Positions 26,401 through 35,797 of a stretch of DNA of 64,000 bases are shown one piece after another. The translations under genes and the position numbers were made by a program. The stretch lies in contig NC_060246.1 in assembly GCF_921293095.1 (NCBI RefSeq), positions 13,162,001 to 13,226,000 on the forward strand, given 5' to 3'. Origin of the DNA: Ischnura elegans (Eukaryota; Arthropoda; Insecta; Odonata; Coenagrionidae). Position 1 is the stretch's first letter. Every line of letters begins with the position of its first letter. The notes under the pieces were generated by a model. That model was not told where the DNA came from and ran no database searches. It worked only from the letters and a program-made list of their open reading frames with translations.

Positions 26401-27918
26401 GGTTAGATCACTTTTGTAGGCGTCTTGTCGGTTTCCACAATTTCTCTACAGTGTCCCGGTTTCATGCAAAAATTATGGGAATTATGTTTTTATAATAACA
26501 GTTTACAACAGAAAGCAAAGCCCAATATGGCGGTAGGAGCTCATAGTTTAGTTTGTCGTTAAGTAGTAAGGGAGGAAAAAATAAAATAAAAGTAACAATA
26601 ATCTTAGTTTTATTTTACAAACTCATTTCCATGGAGTTGCTTTACAAAGTATCATTGGAAGGAGGAGCATAATTGATGCTATGGCTGTTCAATATCTCAG
26701 TAACAGTTTAAGGTAATTAAATAATTGATTGGTATGAACATTGAAGCTAATGGGCTCTCTAATATGGCCAGGTGTCTTGAATTCTTTAAGAGTACAGATA
26801 TTGGCAAGTACTTGTGTACGGACCTGGATGGATGAGGCATCGATGGGTAGTGAATCTTTTATAGAGGCTGTGAAACAGTCATCAAACTGCGAATGATGTG
26901 CAGGGCATTTGGAAGAGGGGTCTTTGCAGAAATGTCTATGGCTGTTGATTTGGATGTTGCGAGGAGTAATGCATTCCCTGATATATAATATAAAAGGCAT
27001 GGCGGAGACTGCTCCAACGTGCAAACAGTCATAATCCCTCACCTCATCCTCTGCCCCAGCCCTCCAACAATCTGTCACCTGATGCGAAAATAAAGTCGAT
27101 AACTCAATGCACATGGCAAAATACAGAACTATGAAATTTTTTACATCTCTGGGTCAAAGTTATCTGAAAAGGGCCAAAGTTCACCGTGGTTAAAGAGTTT
27201 TCTTTCTAATGCATTACATCCGAGTCTGTCACTGGCAATCCCGGTGCGCACAAAAACAACGCTGAGCTTTTGCTTCGACTGTAAAGGTATAGTAGCAGTG
27301 GCGCAGCGAGGGGGGTTTTGGGGGGTTAAAAGCCCCCCTCAGAGCTCAGAGAAATTTTTAACTTTAATCCATTTTACTTACTTGGATTGACATTACTAAT
27401 AGAATAGTGTAAGTGTTAATAAAATAGATAGCCGTAAAACTCACCATTCTGAACCATTCATCTCAAAATTCTGCAATTTATTAAACCTACCGCTTATCCT
27501 GGTGGGTATTCCATACCCCCACACACCCCGGTATTGTTTGCACCTAACCCCCCCCACCAGCCTTAATTCCTAGCTGCACCCCTAGGAAGTACCTTCTACT
27601 GTGCGTGGAAGAGGGCAGTGTCCAGCACCTCGACTCACCTCTGACGATGACGCGCACGTGTGCGGCTGTGCGCCCGCCGCTGCCGCCGCACCCCACGCTC
27701 CCCTGCCACGCCTCCACCTCCAGCCTCCCCTGCTTCCTCCCCTCGACGTCCACCCTCTTGGCCTCCACCGTCCACTCACCCTCGCTGCCCGGACGGCGGT
27801 GGAAAGATACCCAGAATGCATTGTCGCCCGCGCACACTCCGGCCTCCTCCGCCCGCTGCTGCTCCTCGCCTCCAACAATCGCCGAGCACAACAGCAGAAG
27901 AACGAAATGCGCAATCAT
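20330..27918 (-). CDS. Five-exon gene: signal peptide plus a single NHR (Neuralized) domain, 273 aa
   Basis: Joined exons (minus strand): 27918-27639, 26014-25894, 24958-24785, 22831-22744, 20488-20330. Their lengths (280+121+174+88+159) sum to 822 bases and every junction keeps phase with GT/AG ends. Residues 1-17 (MIAHFVLLLLCSAIVGG) look like a signal peptide. A charged, Gly-rich stretch of unknown type follows to about 105, and then an NHR domain runs to the C-terminus (FHPRHGKNAVILNDGRSAQK; THRALKDGELFEVRLDKRV; GVMTHSPDD; GTWVYHNS; YGTDLNKIQ; RLGVMRKEDGSIHYFLNGVD; final KGTIVY). NHR domains are protein-interaction modules, known mainly from cytosolic ubiquitin-ligase proteins (Neuralized, NEURL4) in Notch-ligand traffic. 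No RING or SOCS box is present. Uncertain point: exon 2 has its own ATG (26012-26010), so a cytosolic form without exon 1 coding is also possible. The NHR assignment is strong, the exon 1 join moderate. Confidence 0.7.
21176..21310. mobile_element. piggyBac-type MITE, TTAA target site
   Basis: A 135-bp element flanked by TTAA at 21172-21175 and 21311-21314, with inverted ends CCCTTTTGCTGCTG (left) and CAGCAGTGAAAGGG (right). TTAA plus CCC... termini are the piggyBac signature. Inside, the word TACGTTCACAGCAG occurs twice. It lies in the intron between exons 4 and 5 of the NHR gene. Confidence 0.75.
21486..22076. mobile_element. pogo/Tigger-like MITE, family T2
   Basis: A 591-bp element with inverted ends CAGTAGATTCCGTTTAATGG and ATTAACCGGAATCTACTG, flanked by TA at 21484-21485 and 22077-22078. 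Several subterminal copies of (C/T)TTAATTGGG(G/A)CAG lie at both ends. No transposase. It sits in the last intron of the NHR gene, antisense-neutral. Confidence 0.8.
22744..22831 (-). CDS. NHR gene exon 4
   Basis: On the minus strand CTTGCACTTACAG precedes the exon and GTACGTGC follows it, an excellent donor. The first base completes the Lys codon begun in exon 3, and 29 codons follow: GTWVYHNSAIYGSARELAKY then GTDLNKIQ. This matches the NHR core segment usually written GTWM..G..V..NG......YG.NLD.L. It ends in phase 0. Confidence 0.85.
24785..24958 (-). CDS. NHR gene exon 3
   Basis: The acceptor TTATTTTATTCCAG ends at 24959; the donor AA|GTGAGT is at 24784. The exon reads DDTLNAVLFTHRALKDGELF, EVRLDKRVVKQNHCFALGVM and THSPDDVTILPSMHQH, the most conserved part of NHR (NAIVFS.RPL..GE.FEV.ID......GS...GVTTH.PD). 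Enters with one base and leaves with two, consistent with both neighbours. Confidence 0.88.
25096..25276. mobile_element. hAT-type MITE, family C, perfect 8-bp target duplication
   Basis: A 181-bp element with ends CATAGGCGGATCCAGG and CCTGGATCCGCCCCTG, flanked by the perfect 8-bp repeat CCCACGCA (25088-25095 and 25277-25284). A second internal copy of AATCCTGGAT.CGCC lies just inside the right end. It lies in the intron between exons 2 and 3 of the NHR gene. Confidence 0.8.
25610..25737. mobile_element. Small foldback MITE
   Basis: About 128 bp, nearly a palindrome: ATACCTCCACTACATAAACG at the left matches, inverted, CGTTTGTGAAGTGGAAATAT at the right, and the pairing continues inwards over GCTCTACAATCGCCC / GGGTGATTGTTGAGC and GAATCAAA / TTTGATTC. 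The class is unassigned. It is intronic in the NHR gene. Confidence 0.7.
25894..26014 (-). CDS. NHR gene exon 2 (start of NHR domain)
   Basis: The acceptor CTTCTATTTCAG ends at 26015; the donor TTAGA|GTAAGC is at 25893. After AG comes ATG (26012-26010), a possible alternative start, then PENGSGEATAEKDD and LKFHPRHGKNAVILNDGRSA, the opening of the NHR domain (FHP.HG.NA.....GR.A). It leaves with two bases that combine with the C of exon 3. Confidence 0.85.
26689..27114 (-). other. Unrecognised 141-codon open frame inside NHR-gene intron 1
   Basis: The longest unexplained frame in this intron. It contains several His and Cys residues (e.g. SHRHFCKDPSSKCPAHHSQF) and no domain I know. An acceptor-like CGCATCAG lies within it near 27078, but joining exon 1 there gives a quick stop, so it is not an obvious alternative exon. 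It may be a decayed transposon or retrocopy fragment, or chance. Confidence 0.2.
27296..27584. mobile_element. hAT-type MITE, family B, inverted copy
   Basis: About 289 bp, starting CAGTGGCGCAGCGAGG and ending CTAGCTGCACCCCTA. Read in reverse it matches the element at 41313-41616 almost throughout: GGGGTGCAGCTAGGAATTAA, CAGGATAAGCGG, AATGGTGAGTTTTA and TTTCTCTGA are shared. The 8-bp target duplication is not intact here. It ends only about 55 bases from the exon 1 donor of the NHR gene. Confidence 0.75.
27639..27918 (-). CDS. NHR gene exon 1 (signal peptide and N-terminal region)
   Basis: Start ATG at 27918-27916 has A at -3 and lies 66 bases downstream of a TATA box. MIAHFVLLLLCSAIVGG is a short basic-poor start, a hydrophobic core and small residues before an acidic EEQQ, as in secretory signal peptides. 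Then come AGDNAFWVSFHRRPGSEGEW, beta-strand-like TVEAKRVDVEGRK and LEVEAWQG, and a GCGGSGGR linker. The donor AGAG|GTGAGT follows at 27638, leaving one base that with AG of exon 2 makes a Glu codon. The exon is much more GC-rich than its surroundings. The frame is open further upstream to 28017, but that part runs through the TATA box, so it is unlikely to be translated. Confidence 0.6.
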
Positions 27919-27983
27919 ACTCTCTCTCTGACCACGTGGCTCTCTCGATGCGATTCCACTAACTCTGGCTTCGCTGAGCGCGG

Positions 27984-27991
27984 CATTTATA
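27984..27991 (-). promoter_or_regulatory. TATA box of the NHR gene
   Basis: On the minus strand TATAAATG in a GC-rich setting (GGTATAAATGCCGCG), 66 bases before the ATG at 27918. A start site about 30 bases downstream, near 27955-27960, would give a short leader; an E-box CACGTG lies at about 27933-27938. Confidence 0.6.
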
Positions 27992-29839
27992 CCGTCTTCC
28001 ATATCGCTATCCTTCATGCGTCATTTCTTGGTGTGAGAGCTCCTCGACCTCATTATGCGTGATCGAATCATGACCTCCGACCCTAGGAAATCCAAGGTTT
28101 TTCAAGGGGTATCATGAAAATTATCTTGTTCTGAGAATTTCTGAGAGCCTCGAACTACGCAGCATTCATCGCTTATTTAAGTCATAATCGTCACTTGATT
28201 GAAGAAAAAATTTCAACGACGTAACTATGTTTTTCACCTCTAAAGCGCGAACGAATAATGCTCTGAATTTCTTTATAAATATTAAGCATAATTGATTTTT
28301 ATATAAACCACTTCCTTTTAGTGAAACGTTAATTCATCTCCACATCGTTATTATGAGAGATTTAGCAAAACCGCATAAAAACAAACCTCGAACAAAAAAA
28401 GAAAGGTTACGTTGAAAAGTGGCCAATCGGAGTACGTTAGAGTACAAGAGAAATATTGTCATGGTATAGTCACGCTACAGTTACAATCGTAATGTCGGAT
28501 CAAAAAATGAATTTTGGTTTGGGTGGTCCTCCACCTGGATATAAATTCTGCGCCTAAGAAATAGAATACCGCTTCATTATTAATTTTAACTTAATTTTTC
28601 TATAACTTGATTAACTTTTTTATTGTTGGCCTCAGAAAAATATTTTTCCTTGTATTTTGTCTTTTAACTTCCTCTTTCCAGAAGAGAAGGCTGAATGTTT
28701 CTTTTTTATATTTTGTGATAATTTTCTTTGGACTTATCGATAATGACACGTCACCTTATGTTAACATTATATTAGAAAATGCATTATTCCGTTTGTTTCA
28801 TTATATCGCTTGTAATAGCTGCGGTCTTTCTTATGATGAGATGAAATTTTCTTTATAGCCTCAAAATCAGGGCTGGGAAAAGCTAAACTTATTACTGACA
28901 GCGATAATTAAGGTTATGCTGTGCAAGTTTAATATAATTGATTTGGATGTAATTTTTCTCTTCAGTCCCAATATCAGGTTAGTAAAATAAATTTGAGCAC
29001 TTAAAAATGGGGAATATATGGATAAAACAAAAATAAAAATATTTTCTCGTCTCTAGTTTCACTTTGACCGCGGTGCTACTTCTTTTTTATGCGCTCTCAA
29101 AATGTGTGACTCCTTCCCAAGTCATTGTGAATTCTTTTAATTGTAGATACAATGTTATATTATATATTATAATTTGATAAATAAGACCTTGAGATTGACG
29201 TATTATCTTTTTTGTCCCATTGAAATGCTAATCATAGTTTTACTAATTGAGCTCCTGAAAGTTTTAATTTAGCATTCCAAAAGTCCCAAAATCGGACATA
29301 TAACTTGCTATTTCTTGTCAGTAATGGTAAATTTGTCAGCAAATGTAGTTTACAGCGACTTTATAGAGGCGAATTACAATTTTAGCGCTGGCAAATTAAT
29401 ACCGTACGATTCCGTAACCAAAGAATTTTTAGCAAATAACCGCATTACGCCTACGACTTATGCATATTGTTCTAGTACAAATGTATCACTTGTTGCATAT
29501 ATATCGGGGGTTTTGCTTTGTGTATAACCGACTCGTCTGTTACCCAAAGAAAAATACTTAGAATTTAAAGGCATAAAATTCCCATAAGCATGGGATTAAT
29601 GTGGTTTGGATTGTTAGGTAAAAGATATTCGTATTTTATAATTTATACGGTAAATGTAATGGAAGAAATAATTATTTTTTGTTCAATGGAGGTTTAGTAT
29701 TAACGCTTGCGCATTTCCCAATCTGCATCTCTTTTTCCATCACCTTGCTCGGCTTGAATTCTCTTTCATTTTTTATCACTTAGGAGCATTCTCTCAGAAA
29801 TGTTTTTTATAGCATAAGTATAATTAATTCATATTTATC
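27992..29839. other. AT-rich stretch upstream of the NHR gene
   Basis: No exon or complete transposon recognised. It is the upstream flank of the NHR gene. A CCAAT-like GGCCAATCGG lies near 28421, followed by a 21-codon open frame (MSDQKMNFGLGG...) from 28493 with no splice donor. Confidence 0.4.
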
Positions 29840-30498
29840 GATGCTGTATTCTTATGATGATAGAAAAAGATGCCCGCTGAATGTGTTCATGCGTGTATAC
29901 GTCTCCTGATGCTGAAGATACAGCATTGACGTTTTTCGCGAAATTGGTTTGGAAAATGATGGGGCGGCTTACTTTCGGGAGGAGGGAGTATCGCCTTTAA
30001 TCACGGCCTTTTCTGATATTTTCCATGCTAAAGCAATTGCTACACAAATCGGCGGTAAATTATATTTTTCGATTAGATCATAAGCAAAAGGAGAAACAGA
30101 AGTAAGTTGAACCAGCTATAGGTCTTTATCGATATGAATCGACTATATTTATTGAGATGTGTGAATAAGTCACAAAAAATCACTTATTATGAATTTCAAA
30201 GTAATTATCGCTTTGTATGTTCGTAGCAACAGGTGCAATCATTCCACATCTTTAACCTTCCTTGCCCAAGGTATGCTACATTTTTTGTTGCCCACGGGAG
30301 TGCTCAACTATCCCCACGGGTCATTTCCAAATCTACAAACTCTGGGATCACACTCCTATAAAAATCCGCAAAATGCGTTTAGCTGTTTAAGCCTTCGATA
30401 AATTTTAGCGATATTGGACAATACGGACAATACAAGCAAAAGCTTACGATGTTGTGAAGAAGGAGATGTTCAGACTGGAGAGGTCTATTATCTAAAAG
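29840..30498. repeat. Left arm of a long inverted repeat
   Basis: About 659 bp that reappears in inverse orientation at 36691-37595. Shared words include GATGCTGTATTCTTA, GATGCCCGCTGAATGTG, CACGGCCTTTTCTGATATTT, GTGCAATCATTCCACATC and GGTCTATTATCTAAAAG. The arms differ by scattered substitutions. They probably are the long TIRs of an old element or an inverted segmental duplication. Confidence 0.85.
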
Positions 30499-31224
30499 CC
30501 AGTTTTATTGGGTGGGAAGATAGTACCGGCGGGCACTTATTTACGATTTTCGAAGCCAGCTTTGAAAACTTTCATGTGTTTTTCATGGATTTTAATGTTC
30601 ATCGCAATTTTTGATTGAGGCCTCTTAATTGACGGAGAATCGGTGTGGTGCTCCAAATAGTGTTCAATCGCCAAATACGACTCGGAATTTTATTATTCGC
30701 GTTTGCACTCTATATTTCTTTGTCGCTCTGTCCCCTCTCCCCCCACTGTTCCCCTCCGTTTCTGTCCTTACCCCCCTTCCACGCGCTTCCCCTCCCTTAT
30801 TCTGTCCATCTTGAGGACGTCATCTTTCGTAAAAAAAACTTTAAATTGCATCAATATCCAGCTACTAGTACCTCCTTCTTGAGTCTTGCGTAAATATACG
30901 TCTAAAATTTTCGATGGATCGATAAATGGCAAAGGGGATGGCACAGACTTATAATTACGGCCTATGAATGCTCAGCCCAATTCTTGCTCGACTTTTGCAA
31001 TGTCAACATAACTATTTCAATGCTCGCCTTTTATTTTAGGAATTCCCATTATTTATCCTCAGTTCATTCTATCAATTTTAATGTGGTTGAAATAATTTCT
31101 CTTAATGTTATTAATCCGTTGGTTGTCGTTAGATTTTATTACGGAACAAAACAAAAACTCAATTGCTACTTGCTTTTGTGCGATAGATTCCGTTGCCAAA
31201 AATAAATCTTAATTCTAAAACCAT

Positions 31225-31330
31225 TCATCTAAACATACAAAATGCTAACTGTTTTGAGAAACATTATGAATGTCTTTTAATTAGTCACAAAAATTACGAA
31301 ACACACTTCATTGAAAGTGATAATAAAATG
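31225..31330. repeat. Direct repeat unit, left copy
   Basis: About 105 bp containing TAAACATACAAAATGCTAACT, CATTATGAATGT and ATTGAAAGTGATAA, recurring in the same orientation, diverged, at about 36196-36297. It is part of an old tandem duplication inside the long inverted repeat. Confidence 0.65.
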
Positions 31331-32363
31331 TTACTGATACAAATTAAAAGTATATGGGCTTCTTCACTCCTTTTTTGTGATTGATTCATTATAAAATCGA
31401 AATATACGATCTACTCCTCCTATGAGCTCTTTTTTCCCCTTTTCACAGTGAAAAGAAGTGACTTATGCCTTTGAATCGAAAAATCAGCAATTGCTATGAT
31501 CATGGGGAAGACGAGGAGCCTTAGTAGTTGATGAAGCACTGAATAGCAAATAGTCCTGGATAGCAGAATGGCGGTGGGAGATAATGTTTTGAATAGTTAG
31601 CATAAAATCATTGACCCTTTCATTGCATGGAGATGAGTGCAATATGTAGGAGGAGACGAAAAAATTTAAGGATAACAATTACGGATGCATCCCACAAAGC
31701 ACTAACTATGTTGCAGGAAAGAACTTCTGAAGAACGTGGATTACTTAAGAAATAACTGAAGAGATCGCAGTGTTGAATTATGCATTGTAAGCGTCAATAT
31801 ATTATTATATAAGACAATCGTTAACTTTCGGCGAAAATCATAAGTTTGTATCATGTTCTTTGAAAAAGTGGTGCCAATTGCCTGACGCCGCAATACACAG
31901 GTTATCGCCAAAATCATTAGTAAAGAATTCAAGCAAAATTTCACGATAATTATCAGTAGCCAGAATTGGAACAATAAGTTTCGGTCAGTGGTGTAACTAG
32001 GAATATGCTTTAGGGGGGATGGGATGGCCTGGGGGGGCGCCCCCACCCTCAGGCAACGTGGGTCCGGGAAAACTTTTGAAAAATTACATGCCTGGAAATA
32101 CATTTTAAATCATTTTGATACTAAATATTCGATTGTAAGCATATGCAGTGGGAACGAAACCCTTAGGACGGGCTCGCGGGATACACTCCTGGGGCAGGGA
32201 CTATAAGCGATCAGCTTTTTTCCTCTGCCACCAGAAGGGGAAGGACGGGAAGGAACAGGAAAGGAGGCGCCGCCGCGATGAGAGCCCGACGACGCCTCCA
32301 GGAGAAGGACGGGGAAGGAAGGGAGGGGACGAGGAATCCTGCACCGTCACAAGGCGGGCAGGT

Positions 32364-32390
32364 CCACGGCCGTCTTTAAACAGGCCGGAG
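32364..32390. repeat. 27-bp perfect inverted repeat, left copy
   Basis: The inverse copy is at 35771-35797 with no mismatch (core CGGCCGTCTTTAAACAGGCC). It lies in the unidentified outer part of the compound insertion. Confidence 0.9.
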
Positions 32391-33071
32391 TGACCGATGT
32401 GGCAACGTCGCGCGCCCGTCACCTAGGAGGCCTGCGGGATTGCTCTCACCTGCGACCAAGTCTATTGTTTCGGCGAAGAATATCGGCAAAAGAAACCGCT
32501 TTGCGGCAAGGAAATCCACTAAAAAACTGCTGTTTTAATTACCATGGGATAATCGTGCATCCATTGCTGATTGTGAAGCAGGAGCAGACAGGAATTATGC
32601 AAATTAGTTATGTATAAAACAGATGATTTTATTGAAATATATAGTCACCGAATTGAAAGCAGTCACATAATTGTAGAGTATTTTCTCTTATTGGAAGTGT
32701 GTCTAGCGACATCCAATCTGTTATTCCTCACTTTAGTATAATTATTTAGAAATGCGTTTGTCAGAGTTTTAATAAATCTTGCAAAAAAATAACTGTTCGG
32801 TACATTGCACTGAAAACAGCTGTCTTCATAAATTCCTCAAAAAATCGTCAAGGAGGATAATTTTAAGAAATGTCGCTTCATACTTTGGTTCTGCTATAGT
32901 CATCATAATGGCCAATGCATGATGACCAACACTTATTACAGACATACAAGGAGAAATAAGTCCGTTTTACACGGTACACGGAATTGCGCAATCTGACGTA
33001 CGTGCGAAGGCGCAATCAAAATTGCGTCGTGTAAAGCGGTGAATTGCTAGAACAGATGCGAGACGGCAAAA

Positions 33072-35176
33072 CTGTAGCCCAATACCAGGAAATCCTGGGT
33101 AAGAAACTAGAAGAAGGAGCAGAGAACCTGAGTGTAAATGACTCGATAGAGAGAAAATGGCTTAATATAAAGAAGGCTATGGAAGAGGCTGCAAAGGAGA
33201 CCATCGGAGAAAGAAAGAGAACAAGGAATGAAGAATTGTTTGATAATGAGTGCAGAAAAGCTATAGAAAGGAAGAATATAGATCGAAGAAACACCATCCA
33301 GAAAGAGACAAGACAAAATGTCGAAAGATATAAAGAAAGCAGAAGACAAGCAAATAAAATACTACGAAAAAAGAAAAAACAGCACTTAAAAGGGTATGTG
33401 GAAAAGATTGAGGAACTGAACACACAAAATGAAAGTAGAAAGTTATACCAGGCAATCAAACGGATGACAAATAAATTTCAACCAAGAACAAACGCATGTA
33501 AGGATAAGAATGGGAGGTTGGTTGGAACAGAGGAAGAAGTAATGTGAAGATGGGCCGAGTACTTTAAGGAATTGCTGAATGTCAATGAGATAGATGAGGA
33601 GGATGGAGAAATGTTGGACATGAGGGTGGACACCAGTATTAGTAGGCCATCAATTGAGGAGGTGGAGGAGTCGTTAAAACGGCAGCGGAATGGGAGAGCT
33701 CCAGGGGAAGATCAAATTGTACCGAAGTTAATCAAGTATGGAGGAAAAAATTTAACAAAGAACCTACATAGACTGATATGTGAAATATGGGAGAAAGAAG
33801 AGATGCCTGAGAAATGGAAGATTGGTTTAATTTGCCCTATATTCAAGAAGGGAGATAAATTGCAATGCAGCAACTATAGGGGAATCACATTACTAAATGT
33901 CACTTATAAGATACATTCTTGTATACTGCAGAGGAGACTTATCACGTATGCTGAAGTAATCCTTGGTGAATACAATGTGGCTTCATGCCGGGAAGAGGAA
34001 CAACCGACCAAATCTTTGTAATGAGACATGCATGCATGGAGAAATGTTATGAGTACAACATTGACCTACATATGCTTTTCATTGATTTCCAGCAAGCTTT
34101 TGATAGTGTCAATAGAAGAAAAATGTTGAAGGCATTAAAGGGATTCGGAATACCAAAAAAACTAATTAAGTTGGTAAATATGACTATGGAAGGATCTCAA
34201 GCTATATCGGGGGCAAGACTAGTGAATCCTTTAAGATAACAACTGGAGTAAGACAAGGAGATTCTCTATCAGCAGTACTATTAAATCTGTGTCTACGTGA
34301 AGCCATGAAAGAACTGGGGTTAGAGGGGACAATTGTGCATAAATCTGCTCAGGCATGTGCCTATGCCGACGAAAAAGTTCTAATGGCACGGAATATGGAT
34401 TCTCTGAAAGAAATATTCAAAATATGAGAACAGAAGAGTAAGAATATAGGGCTCAGAATCAATGAGAGAAAAACGAAATGCATGAAAATGTCGACCACGG
34501 AAGACAGAAGATGGACTCAAAACGTTACATTTGGGCAGTACAACTTTGGAAATGTGAAATATTTCAGCTACCTCGCTACTAATTTAAACTGTAAGAACTC
34601 AATGACAGAAGAGATCAACAAGAGGATAATGGCTGGAAATAGGGCTTACTTTGCTAATATTAAGCTCCTGAAGTCAACTCTTCTATCTAAGGAGATGAAA
34701 TTCAAGATCTATAAGGCACTTATCAGACCGGTCGTGACATATGGAGCAGAAACGTGGAGCATCTCCGCTGGAAACGAGCAAGCTCTGCGGATATTTGAAC
34801 GGAAGATTTTGCGAAAGATATATGGTCCCGTGACAGATGGGGTAACTTGGAGGATAAGAACAAACAAGGAAATAGAAAATATTATCCGAGGCGAAGATAT
34901 AGTGAGATTTGTGAAGACCCAACGGCTAGCTTGGCTAGGTCATGTAAAAAGAATGAGTGAAGAAAGGATGCCTAAGAAGATTCTACGTGGAAATATGGAT
35001 GGAAAGAGAAAAAGAGGAAGACCGAGGAAAAGATGGATGCAGGATGTGGAAGAAGACATAAAGGCTATGAGGATTGTCAGATGGTGGGAGAAAGTGCAGA
35101 ACAGGAGAGAATGGACAGGCGTCTTGACGGAGGCCAAAGCCCATACCGGGCTGTGGTGCCGAGGAAGTAGTAAGTA
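33072..35176 (+). pseudogene. 5'-truncated non-LTR retrotransposon (LINE) reverse transcriptase
   Basis: A LINE ORF2 fragment flanked by the perfect 12-bp duplication GAGACGGCAAAA (33060-33071 and 35177-35188). In order: a coiled, basic linker (IERKWLNIKKAMEEAAKETI, 33150-33210), a palm region (RNGRAPGEDQIVPKLIKYGG; WKIGLICPIFKKGDK; NYRGITLLN; 33690-33900), motif [15 protein letters not shown] (about 34075-34115), GVRQGDSLSA (about 34245), motif C as YADE at about 34360, thumb (RPVVTYGAETWSI, about 34725) and the C-terminal zone (RLAWLGHVKRMSEERMPKK; KRKRGRPRKRWMQDVEED). The endonuclease is missing. Damage: in-frame TGA at 33545-33547 and about 34425, frameshifts near 33975 and 34230, and the second catalytic Asp of YADD replaced by Glu. 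The 3' end has no poly(A) but a GTAGTAAGTA tail, as in LINEs ending in short tandem repeats. The clade (RTE/Jockey-like) is uncertain. Confidence 0.85.
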
Positions 35177-35178
35177 GA

Positions 35179-35233
35179 GACGGCAAAATAGCCCATGTTC
35201 TAACGAAAATAGAACATGGGCTATTTTGCCGTC
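35179..35233. repeat. Perfect hairpin at the centre of the foldback element
   Basis: GACGGCAAAATAGCCCATGT... pairs with its inverse, ending GCCGTC at 35233, around a loop of about six bases (ACGAAA). The stem is about 24 bp. Confidence 0.9.
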
Positions 35234-35770
35234 TCGCGTCCACGCATTCTCGCATGTGTTCTAGCAATTCACCGCTTTACATGACGCAATTTTGATTGCG
35301 CCTTCGCACGTTTGTCAGATTGCGCAATTTCGTGTGCCGTGTAAAGTCTTTGAAATAGGCATCTTCACTACCCTCATTTGAAATACATGAACATGCACAT
35401 ATATCAATGGTTAAGTGCTGCAATGCCTCCCTGACAGCATACCCACAAACGTAATTGAGACCCGAATATTCCTAGGCAGTGATTAATATTGGTTTGCTCA
35501 TAATTTCCAGGAGGTCGAACTGATTGAGTATGAGCTCATCATCTTCCAACGCTTCAACTTACAAATAAATAACTTACCTTCGACTACAGCTAATATGATA
35601 GGTTAAAAAATGAATCTTCTAACGTCATCTCCTGCAAAAATAGGGTTTAGAGGAAGAAAATTAACTTCAAACGAGTCATGTCGAGTATCTCATTCACCAC
35701 GAGTCCACTGTTGTAGAATGATAAACAAATAATAAACAGGCCTCCTCCGCGTTGTTGCCAAATATCATCC

Positions 35771-35797
35771 CTCCGGCCTGTTTAAAGACGGCCGTGG
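35771..35797. repeat. 27-bp perfect inverted repeat, right copy
   Basis: Inverse of 32364-32390. Confidence 0.9.

Larger units (their letters stand above)
32966..35345. mobile_element. Foldback/TIR element split by a LINE
   Basis: Left arm 32966-33071 and right arm 35177-35345 are inverted copies of about 95-100 bp: TTTACACGG at the tip, then AATTGCGCAATCTGAC, CGTGCGAAGGCGCAATC, AAAATTGCGTC and AAAGCGGTGAATTGCTAGAA. With the LINE removed, the element is a near-palindrome of about 265 bp with a hairpin (35179-35233) at its centre. The superfamily is not determined: the terminal target duplication is unclear. Confidence 0.8.

Noticed and set aside
27544-28062. Plus-strand frames and long minus-strand frame starting at 28017
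   Set aside because: The plus-strand frames are shadows of the GC-rich exon 1. The minus-strand extension to 28017 runs through the TATA box, so the downstream ATG at 27918 is preferred.
28493-28558. 21-codon frame MSDQKMNFGLGGPPPGYKF..
   Set aside because: Looks like a plausible protein start, but it stops at once and has no splice donor; not enough evidence.
33016-33459. Minus-strand frames opposite the LINE and opposite both piggyBac genes
   Set aside because: Hydrophobic or Ser-rich mirror frames of clear plus- or minus-strand transposon proteins.
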